Notes under the pieces: generated by a model
Databases searched by the model: none
The model's input: only the letters and a program-made list of their open reading frames with translations
Told to the model about the DNA's origin: nothing
Origin: Candidatus Falkowbacteria bacterium
Lineage (GTDB): Bacteria; Patescibacteriota; Patescibacteriia; Patescibacteriales; Patescibacteriaceae
Direction of reading: 5' to 3'
Assembly: GCA_016699775.1 (NCBI GenBank)
Contig: CP065010.1
Span: 1-64,000 of the forward strand
Length of the DNA stretch: 64,000 nucleotides
Position numbers and translations under genes: made by a program
Part shown: piece after piece, positions 1 through 8,455 of the stretch
Position numbering within the stretch: position 1 is the stretch's first letter
How the letters are laid out: each line of letters opens with the position of its first letter

Positions 1-57
1 AACCCGCGACCTCTGCCGTGACAGGGCAGCGTTCTAACCAACTGAACTACCGCTCCA
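1..57 (-). tRNA. tRNA-Asp (GTC), cut by the window edge
   Basis: On the minus strand the 5' acceptor strand GGAGCGG (51-57) is followed by a D-arm, an anticodon stem with loop CTGTCAC (anticodon GTC, Asp), and the start of the T-arm (GCGGGTT). The 3' part of the T-arm and the acceptor 3' strand lie outside the window. The D-arm and anticodon arm fold normally. Confidence 0.9.
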
Positions 58-112
58 GGTAGTAATAAAAAGCAATCCCAATCCTATCATGGGACAAATA
101 ATCAGTCAATAA

Positions 113-794
113 TTAATCTGATTCTTTTACCTTTTTTGTTTTCTCATCCTGAAAGACTGCGTATGAGTAGGCCAAAGGTACAATAACAAGCAAAGCAATA
201 GGAATAATTATAAACCCAATTCTAAGTGAATCTGACACTGGTAAAGCAGCTGCCGCAATAATAAGGCCACAAACTATCATCATCTTGGCCATCAACCGAT
301 TAGTTTTATCCCAGACCTTTACACTCTCTAAAGTCCAAGGAGTTCGAGCGCCAATCGTCCAGTTTTGTTTAATATCTTTACTATAATAACCGATACCTAT
401 CAACAAAATACCCAACATAACTGGTATAATTACATTAAAAGTTAACACATAACCAAGCCCGGCCAAACCAAGAAAAAATATAAAGGATAAAAATAAAACT
501 TATTATTATATTCTTAATTGCATGGTAGGCATCTCTAAATTCATGATACCGACTATTTTTTGGGTCAATTTGTGGTAAAAGTAACAAAATTCCATACAAA
601 ACTGCCATTAAAATTGGTGGAAACCAGGCTCCAAAGATCCGACTACTATACCCATCAATATTCCCACTCAAATTCCAGTGCACTGGAACATGGCTTGGAA
701 AATTCATAAAAAAATAAACCGCCAATATCATAGAAATAATAAGTAATGATATTGGAAGCAACTCAGTTTTAAGATTTGGCCTCAGTGGATTCAT
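113..794 (-). pseudogene. SdpI-like membrane protein, split by a frameshift
   Basis: Two overlapping reading frames together make one SdpI-family protein. The upstream frame (435-794) has the N-terminal DUF1648 part with the motif VPVHWNLSGNIDGYSS and two to three membrane segments. The downstream frame (113-466 and slightly further upstream) has the SdpI part with RTPWTLESVKVWDKTNR and more membrane segments. In the family both parts are in one chain. Removing one base from the A6 run at 473-478 (T6 on the coding strand) would join them as ..LYIFLGLAGLGYVL... SdpI proteins are known as immunity/signalling membrane proteins in Bacillus; the role here is unknown. The break could be a real mutation, phase variation or a homopolymer error. 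A -10-like TATACT lies just before the start. Confidence 0.75.
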
Positions 795-889
795 ATATAT
801 ACAAGTATAGCATTATTTGATAGGCTAGAGCCATCAGATTCTTGCTCATATCCTCTAAACAGTCTTACTATTAAAATACCACACAATCT

Positions 890-1954
890 ATGCCTTTATC
901 AATCGGAATTGTTGGATTACCGAATGTTGGTAAATCAACACTATTCACCGCCCTCACAAAAAAACAAGCTGAAGCAGCTAATTATCCTTTTTGTACCATT
1001 GAACCAAATGTTGGTTTAGTAAAAGTTCCCGATGAACGACTTAATCAATTAGCCGCAGTTTCCAAGCCAGAAAAAATAATACCAACAGTCATTGAATTTG
1101 TTGATATTGCTGGCTTGGTTAAAGGTGCCTCAACCGGTGAAGGTTTGGGTAATCAATTTTTGTCACATATTCGTGAGTGTGATGCGATTTGTGAAGTTGT
1201 GAGACAGTTTGAAGATAATAATATTATTCATGTTAATAACAAGATCGATCCAGATGGCGACCGAGAAACAATTAATCTTGAATTAGTATTAGCTGATTTG
1301 TCTACGGTTGCAAAACGCTTAGATAAAGTTTCACGTGAAGCCAGAACTGGTAATAAGGAATCTATTTTTGCTAAAGATATACTTGAAAAATTACTTAAAC
1401 AACTTGAAGCTGGTAAAGCAGCTCGTGAATTAATATTTACTGATGAGGAAAAGATTGTTGTTCAACAATTAAGCTTGATTACAATTAAACCTCTTCTCTA
1501 TGTATTAAATGCTAAAGACAGCGATGCAAATATTTCTCATAATTGGCAAGATGGAAGTGTAATCTCTATTGATGCAAAACTAGAAGCAGAAATTGCCAGC
1601 CTCCCTGAAGAAGAGCAGGAAGTCTATATCAAAGAATTAGGATTAAAAGAAAGCGGACTTGATCGATTAATTAAAGCTGGCTATGAACTACTTGGATTGA
1701 TTACTTTTTTCACTACTGGGAAAGATGAAACACGTGCTTGGACAGTGCGTAATGGTGCCAAAGCCCCAGAAGCTGCCGGAGTTATTCATACTGATTTTAT
1801 AAAAGGCTTTATTAGAGCCGAAGTTATTAACTATCATGACTTTGTTCAAGCCGGTAGCGAGGTTGAAGCTAAAGCTAAAGGCTTAATGAGAACCGAAGGA
1901 AAAGAATACATAATTAAAGATGGGGATGTGTGTAACTTCTTGGTGAATACCTAA
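890..1954 (+). CDS. ychF: Ribosome-binding ATPase YchF (OLA1/Obg family)
   Basis: 354 residues, usual for the family. The N-terminus holds the P-loop GLPNVGKST (about residues 9-17), the switch region with the conserved NYPFCTIEPN, and the G3 motif DIAGLVKGAS. A helical insertion follows. The C-terminal TGS domain begins near LLGLITFFTTGKDE and ends with the typical GxVCNFLVNT. YchF is a universally conserved P-loop protein of the TRAFAC class that prefers ATP and binds ribosomes; it is implicated in translation and stress control. No clear SD precedes the ATG. The gene is monocistronic here, with the minus-strand sdpI-like gene upstream and minus-strand genes downstream. Confidence 0.97.
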   Translation: MPLSIGIVGLPNVGKSTLFTALTKKQAEAANYPFCTIEPNVGLVKVPDERLNQLAAVSKPEKIIPTVIEFVDIAGLVKGASTGEGLGNQFLSHIRECDAICEVVRQFEDNNIIHVNNKIDPDGDRETINLELVLADLSTVAKRLDKVSREARTGNKESIFAKDILEKLLKQLEAGKAARELIFTDEEKIVVQQLSLITIKPLLYVLNAKDSDANISHNWQDGSVISIDAKLEAEIASLPEEEQEVYIKELGLKESGLDRLIKAGYELLGLITFFTTGKDETRAWTVRNGAKAPEAAGVIHTDFIKGFIRAEVINYHDFVQAGSEVEAKAKGLMRTEGKEYIIKDGDVCNFLVNT

Positions 1955-2215
1955 AAGCCTTATTTTATAGGGTAAATTAGATAAAAACCACAGGTATTGA
2001 CAATAAGCATCGAAAGGAATAATATCTAAATCATATTCTTGTCTTTCTACCTGAGCTGAGGGACAAGGAATATACAAGAATCCCACAACGGTGGGACTAA
2101 GAAATTGGAGTTGGTTTCCCCAATACGATCTTTGGTCGTTAACCAATTCTAATTTCTGCACAACAACAAAAAAAGAGCCGTCCTCAAGAATATCCCCTAC
2201 ATTTAGAGGCAACAT
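1883..2215 (-). CDS. Small hypothetical protein (110 aa), doubtful
   Basis: A minus-strand open frame whose first ~85 residues look protein-like (LNVGDILEDGSFFVVVQKLE, many aromatic residues, IPCPSAQ). The last ~24 codons run antisense into the 3' end of ychF. I do not recognise a family. No SD or consensus promoter is obvious before the ATG. It lies in an otherwise empty gap of about 500 bases (1955-2459). In the remainder of that gap (2216-2459) I see only a weak minus-strand frame that overlaps the 3' end of the methyltransferase gene, which I do not call. It could be non-coding. Confidence 0.3.
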   Translation of the reverse strand: MLPLNVGDILEDGSFFVVVQKLELVNDQRSYWGNQLQFLSPTVVGFLYIPCPSAQVERQEYDLDIIPFDAYCQYLWFLSNLPYKIRLLGIHQEVTHIPIFNYVFFSFGSH

Positions 2216-2459
2216 ATTACTTGAGCCGGCTTAAACAATGAATGCTCTTAAAAAATATTTGGCTGTTATGGATCAGGCTTTGCTCCCTTTCGTTTATCCT
2301 GTGTTTTTCCATGACAGCCACCATTTTTCAGAATCCCTGTATATTGAAATTTTCAACCAAGATAGAACATTGTAGATTAATGAGAATTCTATTAAGGACT
2401 TGAATTTTTTAATAAAACTCTCTTCATGTAGATTCCATGTTGGGAGGAGCAGGGATTTT

Positions 2460-3626
2460 TTATTTTCCCAAAATAATAATTTCCCGCCAGACTTTTTGAT
2501 CATCACGACCATAAACAAAACTATTTCGGGTGGTGATACCAAGATGAATATCAAGATTGTGAGGAACTATAGTTTCATTTTTAAATTTTCCAATATTTAA
2601 TTCCAATAAGATCGGACGTCCATTACTCATAAAGGCTGGTAAGGCAATCACTGCTCTGCCGCCTTTTTTTAAAACTAAAAATATTTCTTTAAGAGCCTGA
2701 TTATATAATTCACCAAGTTCACGAGAAACTTTTTGAATATCAATAGCTCCACGTTGCGGACCTAAATAAGTTTCTGTAATAATTGCACCAACTGAATCTA
2801 GTTTATAATATTTTGAAAGTTGACGAGCATCAACAATTTTTAATTCAGGATTTATTTGTCTTCTATATATATCTTTTACCCAGCGAATGTTTGTCCGTGT
2901 ATCTTCAATTGCCTTAGCTGAAATATCACTGCCAATAATCGTATTAAATCCCATTAATATTGCTTCGGTAATGACTGTACCGGATCCACAAAATGGATCT
3001 AGAATGCTTTCATCCTTTTTTGCACCAGATATGTTTATCATAATCTGTGCTAATTTAGGTGGCAACATTCCCGAGCGATCATCTCGTGCTGGTCGACCAT
3101 AGTCACGTTCTGATAATTTTTTAAATGGTTGAACAGCCAGAGTAACCCCACAAAGTATTTGGTTATTACTGCCAATATATACTAATTCTCGTCCAGTCCC
3201 AACTAATTTATTCTGTTCAACAACCACACTTGATAAAGTCTTTTCTTTGCTCACCACAAATCTACAACTTATATCCTCATTCTTTAAAGCTTGTTTTAAT
3301 GCTAAACCAACTTTTTTTGTATCTATTCTCGGCTTTGCATAGCTAGAGAGCCCAAAATTAAACTTTCCTTGTTTTGGGGCTTCACGTAAAAAATCCAAAC
3401 TTGTTGTAAAGATACTATGCGGTTTATTATCAATACTCGTAATGATTTTGCCCATTTTTATTGTGCCCCCAATGGTATCCAAAAACTCTTCACAGTTAAT
3501 ATCATCGGAAACCTCGGCAATAAAAATATCCGGTTTAATATAGTTACCAGAAATTATAGTCAATCGAGAATATAATTCAGCAATTGAGAGGGCGGGGTGA
3601 TTGCCTAAAACAAAATAATATTTCAT
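2460..3626 (-). CDS. TRM11/Trm-G10-type tRNA (guanine-N2)-methyltransferase
   Basis: 388 residues. The N-terminal third is a THUMP-like region that starts with the typical YYFVLGNHPALSIAELYS. The catalytic half is a class I Rossmann methyltransferase: RDYGRPARDDRSGMLPPKLA before motif I, then DPFCGSGTVITEAILMG (SAM loop) and the acidic turn GSDISAKAIEDT. The position of the amino-methylating (D/N)PPY motif reads TETYLGP, as in a TRM11-like subgroup where the motif is TExYLG rather than DPPY. By homology it would make m2G at tRNA position 10 or a related base. The substrate cannot be told from sequence. It stands alone between ychF and the rpsF operon, head-to-head with the latter. Confidence 0.85.
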   Translation of the reverse strand: MKYYFVLGNHPALSIAELYSRLTIISGNYIKPDIFIAEVSDDINCEEFLDTIGGTIKMGKIITSIDNKPHSIFTTSLDFLREAPKQGKFNFGLSSYAKPRIDTKKVGLALKQALKNEDISCRFVVSKEKTLSSVVVEQNKLVGTGRELVYIGSNNQILCGVTLAVQPFKKLSERDYGRPARDDRSGMLPPKLAQIMINISGAKKDESILDPFCGSGTVITEAILMGFNTIIGSDISAKAIEDTRTNIRWVKDIYRRQINPELKIVDARQLSKYYKLDSVGAIITETYLGPQRGAIDIQKVSRELGELYNQALKEIFLVLKKGGRAVIALPAFMSNGRPILLELNIGKFKNETIVPHNLDIHLGITTRNSFVYGRDDQKVWREIIILGK

Positions 3627-3695
3627 ATCTGCACCTTATCATAGATTACCTAGAAATAACATATTTAAAGTATATTTACTATATCTGCCATAGTC

Positions 3696-3724
3696 TTGAC
3701 AGAGCTAAAAAATAAGTATATAAT
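3696..3724 (+). promoter_or_regulatory. Consensus sigma-70 promoter of the rpsF operon
   Basis: TTGACA (3696-3701), 17-base spacer, TATAAT (3719-3724): a perfect match to the housekeeping consensus. The predicted start near 3731 gives a leader of about 180 nt before rpsF. The leader holds a simple hairpin (ACTATAG / CTATAGT, 3779-3800) and the S6:S18 motif. Confidence 0.9.
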
Positions 3725-3815
3725 CTTAAGACAATTTAAAACCTTTCCCATATTCAGCAATTTCAATTTCTGCTGGATACTATAGTCTCTGAGCTATAGT
3801 ACAGGTATTCTTCAC

Positions 3816-3863
3816 CCTCCAGGTGTCTTGCTCGGTTATGCCGACAAGCCGAATACCGGGAGG
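3816..3863 (+). promoter_or_regulatory. S6:S18-binding autoregulatory leader motif
   Basis: The RNA folds as CCTCC (3816-3820) with GGAGG (3859-3863), GGT (3822-3824) with ACC (3855-3857), CTTG (3827-3830) with CAAG (3845-3848), and a tip CGG-TTATG-CCG (3833-3843). An asymmetric internal loop places GT (3825-3826) opposite CCGAAT (3849-3854). A hairpin with a CCG-containing bulge in front of rpsF is the known S6:S18-responsive leader, which mimics the 16S rRNA site and represses the operon when S6:S18 is in excess. The operon that follows encodes both S6 and S18. The helix is followed by TTTTTT (3864-3869), so it could also act as a terminator. Confidence 0.75.
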
Positions 3864-3909
3864 TTTTTTAATTAATAAACCCTCTGGTCAATCCAGATAA
3901 TTAATACGT

Positions 3910-4392
3910 ATGTCTAAAACGAAGTCATCTGATATTCCACATTATGAACTGTTGTGCTTGTTCTCAAACAAGTTTAGCGAAACAGAAGTTGAACCTATTC
4001 GCCAACGCATAGGAAAATTAATCACTGACAATGGTGGTCAAATTACCAGTGAAGAATACTGGGGAAAAAGAAAATTAGCCTATGATGTTGACGGTTTTCG
4101 TCATGGTTACTACCATTTAATTGAATTTAATATTGACGGACCAAAATTACAGGAAGTTACTAATCGTTTACGACTTTCCAGTGATATTCTTCGTCACCAG
4201 GTTATTAAAAAGAAACTAAAAACAGCCGCTGAATTAAAAGCTGAGGAAGAAATGGCCAAAAAAATTGCCGCTCATCGCAAAGCCAATGAAACAGTAGCAG
4301 AAAAAGAAGAAAAAGTAGATGATAAACGGACAGATTTAAAAGATCTAGATCAAGAATTTGATAAGATTATTGACGCCAGCAACCTACTATAG
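3910..4392 (+). CDS. rpsF: Small-subunit ribosomal protein S6 with a charged C-terminal tail
   Basis: 160 residues. Residues 1-100 are a normal S6 ferredoxin-like fold: HYELLCLFSNKFSE, EEYWGKRKLAYDVDGFRHGYY (YWGKRKLAY is the S6 hallmark), and RLSSDILRHQVIKK. The last ~55 residues are a Lys/Glu-rich tail (KAEEEMAKKIAAHRKAN..), longer than in most bacteria. S6 binds S18 and the central domain of 16S rRNA. It is the first gene of rpsF-ssb-rpsR-efp, which is probably feedback-controlled by the leader motif upstream. No strong SD precedes the ATG. Confidence 0.96.
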   Translation: MSKTKSSDIPHYELLCLFSNKFSETEVEPIRQRIGKLITDNGGQITSEEYWGKRKLAYDVDGFRHGYYHLIEFNIDGPKLQEVTNRLRLSSDILRHQVIKKKLKTAAELKAEEEMAKKIAAHRKANETVAEKEEKVDDKRTDLKDLDQEFDKIIDASNLL

Positions 4393-4500
4393 GTAAAAAG
4401 CTATAAAGTTATAATGTTATAAAGTAAATACAAATTCACTTTATGAACTTTATAACTTTAGGAACCTTATAACTATTTAAACCTTTTAACTATTTTTAAC
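4393..4500. repeat. AT-rich TATAAAGTTATAA-type repeat, inverted pair (rpsF-ssb gap)
   Basis: Units such as TATAAAGTTATAATGTTATA (from about 4401) face complementary units ACTTTATGAACTTTATAACT (from about 4439), so the gap could form a long AT-rich hairpin. The same units recur at 5065-5098, 11528-11575, 14171-14285, 15537-15572, 24811-24893, 35317-35415, 58770-58832 and 60348-60385. The function is unknown. Confidence 0.75.
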
Positions 4501-4539
4501 TATTAATTAACGTCACTTCCTTTCAGGTGGCAAAAAAAT

Positions 4540-5061
4540 ATGAATCTTAATAAAGCAATGATCATCGGTAACGTTACCCGAGATCCTGAAGTTCGTCAGA
4601 CTGCTAATGGAGCAACAGTTACTTCATTTTCAGTGGCTACAAACTTCTTTTGGAATGACCCGTCTGGTCAACGCCAAGAACGTGTAGAATTTCATAATAT
4701 TGTAGCTTGGAGAAAATTGGCAGAAATTTGTGGTCAATATCTACACAAAGGTTCAAAGGTATATATTGAAGGACGTTTGCAAACTCGCGACTGGGCTGAT
4801 AAAACAACTGGCCAAAAACGCTATACAACCGAAATTGTCGCCGAAAATATGATTATGTTAGATAAGCTCCCAGCTAATGGAAGTCGTCAAAATAGTAGTC
4901 AACCATTTGGTGGCAATGGCCAAAATAATTACAGTCAACCTTCTGTTCCTTCAGAACCAATCATCAACTACGGAGAGGAAATAGCCCCAACTCAATTCAG
5001 TGATGCCGGTGGCTTTGCTCCATCAGATGATGAAATAAAAGTTGAAAATATTCCCTTCTAA
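4540..5061 (+). CDS. ssb: Single-stranded DNA-binding protein
   Basis: 173 residues. The OB fold occupies residues ~1-108: [18 protein letters not shown], the ssDNA-contacting [33 protein letters not shown] and [14 protein letters not shown] Gln/Asn/Ser/Pro-rich flexible linker follows, then an acidic tip ending in ENIPF. That resembles the DDDIPF peptide by which SSB recruits replication and repair partners. An AGGTGG SD lies about 8 nt before the ATG, unlike most neighbours. SSB coats ssDNA in replication, recombination (with RecA) and repair. Its place between rpsF and rpsR is the classical bacterial arrangement. Confidence 0.97.
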   Translation: MNLNKAMIIGNVTRDPEVRQTANGATVTSFSVATNFFWNDPSGQRQERVEFHNIVAWRKLAEICGQYLHKGSKVYIEGRLQTRDWADKTTGQKRYTTEIVAENMIMLDKLPANGSRQNSSQPFGGNGQNNYSQPSVPSEPIINYGEEIAPTQFSDAGGFAPSDDEIKVENIPF

Positions 5062-5108
5062 TATTACCTTTTAACTTTACAAACTTTATAACTAAATATA
5101 TTCCCTCT

Positions 5109-5339
5109 ATGTCAGAAGCATCTACTAAACAAAAGAAACAATGTTACTTTAAAAGTAACAATATAAAAGAAATTGATTATAAAGATGTTGAACTCTTAAA
5201 AAAGTTTATCAACTCATATGGTCAAATTCTACCAAGTCGTCGTACTGGTGTCTCAGCCAAGTATCAACGTAAGTTAGCTGAAGCTGTAAAACGGGCTCGT
5301 ATCATGGCTCTTTTACATTTTCCAAATCAACGTCGCTAA
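5109..5339 (+). CDS. rpsR: Small-subunit ribosomal protein S18
   Basis: 76 residues. The conserved core is present: [48 protein letters not shown], ending in PNQRR. A Lys-rich N-terminal tail contains one cysteine (KQKKQCYFK). S18 forms a heterodimer with S6 on the 30S platform, so the leader motif 1.3 kb upstream senses both products of this operon. The next gene, efp, starts 6 bases after the stop. There is no rplI (L9) after rpsR, where it normally sits. Confidence 0.96.
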   Translation: MSEASTKQKKQCYFKSNNIKEIDYKDVELLKKFINSYGQILPSRRTGVSAKYQRKLAEAVKRARIMALLHFPNQRR

Positions 5340-5345
5340 TTTTAT

Positions 5346-5903
5346 ATGTTAAGCTTAACCGAAATCAAAGTTGGTAGCCTAATTGTCCTAAATGGTGAAC
5401 CATATATTGTCACCAAATCAGAACATCATAAAATGGGACGTGGTGGCGCTGTCTTAAAAACTAAATTAAAAAATTTAGTAACCGGAAATGTCGTTGAAAA
5501 AACCTGGCAAGGTAATGACCGAGCTGAAGAAGCTGATGTTGAAAAACGTAAAGCTAATTATTTGTATAAAGATGAAAGCTTTGCCTATTTTATGGACAAT
5601 GAAAGTTATGAGCAATTTAACTTACCCCTTGATCAACTTGGCGGAAAAGAAAAGTTTATGAAAGATGGTATTGATGTCACGGTTATGCACTTTGACGGAC
5701 AACCAATGTCAGTTGAGCTACCAATCAAAGTTGAACTAACTGTTGCCTCTGCCCCTCCCGGTGTTCGTGGTAATTCAGCCGGAAACGTTATGAAAACCGC
5801 TGAACTGGAAACCGGAGCCTTAATTAGCGTTCCAATGTTTGTAGAAACAGGAGATGTTATCAGAATAAATACTGAAAACGAACAGTACGTCGAAAGAGCT
5901 TAA
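5346..5903 (+). CDS. efp: Translation elongation factor P
   Basis: 185 residues in three beta-barrel domains: KOW-like N-terminus (SLTEIKVGSLIVLNGEPYIV), a middle OB domain (VTVMHFDGQPMSVELP) and a C-terminal OB domain (PPGVRGNSAGNVMKTAELETG, the EF-P signature, ending with NTENEQYVERA). EF-P helps the ribosome through polyproline stretches. The loop that reaches the peptidyl-transferase centre reads HHKMGRGGAV and puts Arg32 at the tip, where E. coli has the beta-lysylated Lys34. Arg at the tip is the EarP (rhamnosylation) type in Pseudomonas; no modifying enzyme is visible in this window. Co-transcribed with rpsR. Confidence 0.96.
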   Translation: MLSLTEIKVGSLIVLNGEPYIVTKSEHHKMGRGGAVLKTKLKNLVTGNVVEKTWQGNDRAEEADVEKRKANYLYKDESFAYFMDNESYEQFNLPLDQLGGKEKFMKDGIDVTVMHFDGQPMSVELPIKVELTVASAPPGVRGNSAGNVMKTAELETGALISVPMFVETGDVIRINTENEQYVERA

Positions 5904-5921
5904 ATTATTAAATAGTAGAAC

Positions 5922-5951
5922 AAAAAAGCTCCCAACTTGGGAGCTTTTTTT
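5922..5951. terminator. Bidirectional terminator between efp and recA
   Basis: AAAAAAGCTCCCAA / TTGGGAGCTTTTTTT is an almost loop-less palindrome with A and T runs on both sides. It can therefore end the plus-strand rpsF-efp transcript and the minus-strand recA transcript. Confidence 0.9.
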
Positions 5952-5967
5952 ATTTCTTTACCCTATT

Positions 5968-7017
5968 CTAATTCTGTTGCTCTGAATCTTTGAGCTTTGC
6001 TTCAGCTAAAATCTTATTTCTAATTTCTTTCATTGTTTTTTTATCTGCCCGAAGCGTGGTCTTAGCATTTTCTCGGCCAACTCCTAGTTTCATTTCACCA
6101 TATGAATATGAATTTCCTGATTTCGTAACAACTCCAAAAGCTACACCAGTATCTAGCAAATCTCCAGACAAAGAAATACCTTCATTATACATAATATCAA
6201 ATTCACAAGTTTTAAACGGAGCAGCCACTTTATTCTTAACCACTTTACACTTTACCCGGTTACCAATAATTCTTTCACCCTGCTTAATCTGAGCACTACG
6301 ACGAACTTCAAGGCGAACTGAGCAATAAAACTTCAAAGCTGTTCCACCAGTGGTTGTTTCTGGATTACCGAAGAACACTCCAATCTTCATACGAGTCTGG
6401 TTGATAAAAATAACGATGGTTTTTGTTTTAGAAACAATACCGGTTAACTTTCGCAATGCCTGACTCATCAAACGAGCTTGCAAACCCATGTGTGAATCAC
6501 CCATATCACCTTCAATTTCTTTTTTCGGTACTAAGGCCGCCACAGAGTCAACAACAACCACATCAATCGCATTAGAACGAACCAGGGTTTCTAGAATTTC
6601 CAAGGCCTGTTCCCCGGTATCAGGTTGACTGATTAACATGTCTTTAATGTTCACACCAAGCTTAACCGCATAATCAGGATCAAGAGCATGTTCAGCATCA
6701 ATAAACGCAGCAATGCCACCTTGACGTTGCACTTCTGCAATTACATGTTGAGCTAAGGTTGTTTTTCCTGAAGCCTCAGGACCAAAAATTTCAATAATAC
6801 GTCCACGTGGCACGCCACCGACTCCTAAAGCCATATCAAGTGAAACACAACCAGTTGAGACAGCTTCAACTTCAGCATTTTTAACTTCACCAAATTTCAT
6901 GATGGCACCATCGCCAAACATAGTTTTGATCTGATCCATAGCCGCGGCGGCTGCTTGTTGCTTATCGGTAGGGTTATTTTCGGCTTTGTCAGCCTTGGAC
7001 TTTTTTTCTTCTGGCAT
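5968..7017 (-). CDS. recA: Recombinase RecA
   Basis: 349 residues. Walker [10 protein letters not shown] (about 80-88), Walker [12 protein letters not shown], the L2 region [24 protein letters not shown], and the C-terminal domain with [18 protein letters not shown] are all present. The N-terminus carries a Lys/Glu-rich extension of about 20 residues. The loop often written INQIRMKIGV reads [10 protein letters not shown]. RecA forms the strand-exchange filament and triggers SOS self-cleavage. It is the last gene of a run with a solute-binding lipoprotein, a pilin-like protein and a RodZ-like protein (gaps of 6, 21 and 28 bases). I saw no LexA-type operator directly upstream. Confidence 0.98.
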   Translation of the reverse strand: MPEEKKSKADKAENNPTDKQQAAAAAMDQIKTMFGDGAIMKFGEVKNAEVEAVSTGCVSLDMALGVGGVPRGRIIEIFGPEASGKTTLAQHVIAEVQRQGGIAAFIDAEHALDPDYAVKLGVNIKDMLISQPDTGEQALEILETLVRSNAIDVVVVDSVAALVPKKEIEGDMGDSHMGLQARLMSQALRKLTGIVSKTKTIVIFINQTRMKIGVFFGNPETTTGGTALKFYCSVRLEVRRSAQIKQGERIIGNRVKCKVVKNKVAAPFKTCEFDIMYNEGISLSGDLLDTGVAFGVVTKSGNSYSYGEMKLGVGRENAKTTLRADKKTMKEIRNKILAEAKLKDSEQQN

Positions 7018-7045
7018 ATAAAAAGTTAAGGGAGAGATTAATAAA

Positions 7046-7714
7046 TTATTTAACTAAAACTTGCTTGGTAACTGTAGCTGTGCGGCTATATTTCTTTTCA
7101 GACGTAACGATAATTACATTTATTCCTTGCTGTAAATATACCTCTCGATCAAAATTTCCTTGATTATCCGCTAACACATTTTGACCATTAATTTTGATGT
7201 CAGTCTCCGGTTCACTCTGACCCTGTATTACTAAATTAATATCTGAGGTAGTAAAATTATCCGGAGGGTAGCTAATAACCAGCATTGGAGGCTCAAAAAT
7301 ACGCTGAAGTAGAAAAACAAGATACACTAAACAAGCAGTAATTAAGAATCCAATTATAGCATTTCGTAAGAGCTGGGGCAAGACTATTAAACTGCTTCTA
7401 GAAACAATTTTTCTCTCAAAAAGATCTTTATCAGAACTTGGCTTATAATTTGTCTCACGCCCAAATTGAGCTAATAAACGACGACTATCAATGCCCAGAA
7501 ATAAGGCATATTCTCTAACAAAATTTCGACCATATACACCTGTTGGTAAGGAATGATACTGAGCTTTTTCTAAAGCTTCTAAGTAATAGGCTCTAATTTT
7601 AAGTCGCTTAGCTGCTTCTGCCAAGGTAATGTTTTTGGCCTGACGCCCTCGTCGTAATTGCTCAGCCACCGTGGCTTCGTCAAGTAATATAGGATTGCGT
7701 TGAAAAAAAGACAT
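7046..7714 (-). CDS. RodZ-like HTH membrane protein
   Basis: 222 residues. Residues ~15-85 are a helix-turn-helix_25 domain ([20 protein letters not shown], then [30 protein letters not shown]), which is the RodZ cytoplasmic domain pattern. One membrane segment lies around 115-137 ([20 protein letters not shown]). The outer part is an Ig-like fold ([23 protein letters not shown].. [15 protein letters not shown]). RodZ links MreB filaments to the cell wall machinery in rods. Whether that role holds here is inference. It sits directly before recA. Confidence 0.8.
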   Translation of the reverse strand: MSFFQRNPILLDEATVAEQLRRGRQAKNITLAEAAKRLKIRAYYLEALEKAQYHSLPTGVYGRNFVREYALFLGIDSRRLLAQFGRETNYKPSSDKDLFERKIVSRSSLIVLPQLLRNAIIGFLITACLVYLVFLLQRIFEPPMLVISYPPDNFTTSDINLVIQGQSEPETDIKINGQNVLADNQGNFDREVYLQQGINVIIVTSEKKYSRTATVTKQVLVK

Positions 7715-7735
7715 AAGCCTATAGCCCGTTCAGAA

Positions 7736-8449
7736 TTAAGAACCTATTCCACTCATAATATATTTACAACAATGTTTTACAAAACCTGTTCCTTGCGTAC
7801 AGGTAGCTGCTTGACAAATATAACAACCAGAATCATTATTGCCATTACAAAGAGGCTGAGTACTCCCTGGATCTGAGCATATGAAAGGAAGCTCACATGA
7901 TGTAGTTGTTGGCATGCAACATACTTGGCCAGTTGAACAATCGGTAGAATTAATAGTCGCGCCTGTACAACTTGCTACACACTCGCCTCCTTCTGCTTTG
8001 CATTTATCTCCTTTTGTTACTTGCGTTGTTACAGTCTCAGGGGGTGAGCTTCCATCAAATTTTTTGTTTGCATTTAAAACATCGTCAACTACAAATTTAA
8101 TAATGGTAAAGCTACCAAAGACAATCAATAAACCAACAACAGAACCCAATATTATTTCTTTACCCTTAGATATTTTTTCGGCGCTACCACCAGAAATTAA
8201 CAAAGTCACACCACCATAGATAAACATTGCCAAGGTTAAAGCTCCAACTAAACCAAGAATAATATTGCTTAGACTAACGCCCAAAGCAATAAAAGTATTT
8301 AAACTACAATTACCAGAACTACACTCAGCGTCTTCAATCAAACTATCACTTAATAAAGGCCCTTGTGCCGTAACAAACAGTGGTGACAAACTTAAGCCAT
8401 AGATAGCTAGACTGAAAGCGAAAGCAATTATAATAAAATGTTTTTTCAT
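7736..8449 (-). CDS. VirB2/TrbC-like pilin protein with a cysteine-rich tail
   Basis: 237 residues. An N-terminal signal peptide ends near FVTAQG. Two hydrophobic segments (about 55-80 and 97-118) frame GGSAEKISKGKEII, the spacing of the TrbC/VirB2-like proteins seen at 55-57.7 kb. The tail after residue ~140 is unusual: 14 cysteines in two clusters, each ending in CC (GQVCCM and KHCCKY), plus two cysteines before the first membrane segment. This suggests disulfide-bonded extracellular modules; that is inference, as I recognise no named domain. Directly between the solute-binding lipoprotein and the RodZ-like gene. Confidence 0.7.
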   Translation of the reverse strand: MKKHFIIIAFAFSLAIYGLSLSPLFVTAQGPLLSDSLIEDAECSSGNCSLNTFIALGVSLSNIILGLVGALTLAMFIYGGVTLLISGGSAEKISKGKEIILGSVVGLLIVFGSFTIIKFVVDDVLNANKKFDGSSPPETVTTQVTKGDKCKAEGGECVASCTGATINSTDCSTGQVCCMPTTTSCELPFICSDPGSTQPLCNGNNDSGCYICQAATCTQGTGFVKHCCKYIMSGIGS

Positions 8450-8455
8450 AATATA

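Noticed and set aside
2294-2554. 86-residue minus-strand frame after the TRM11-like gene
   Set aside because: It overlaps the methyltransferase 3' end in another frame, has low-complexity composition, and shows no initiation signals.
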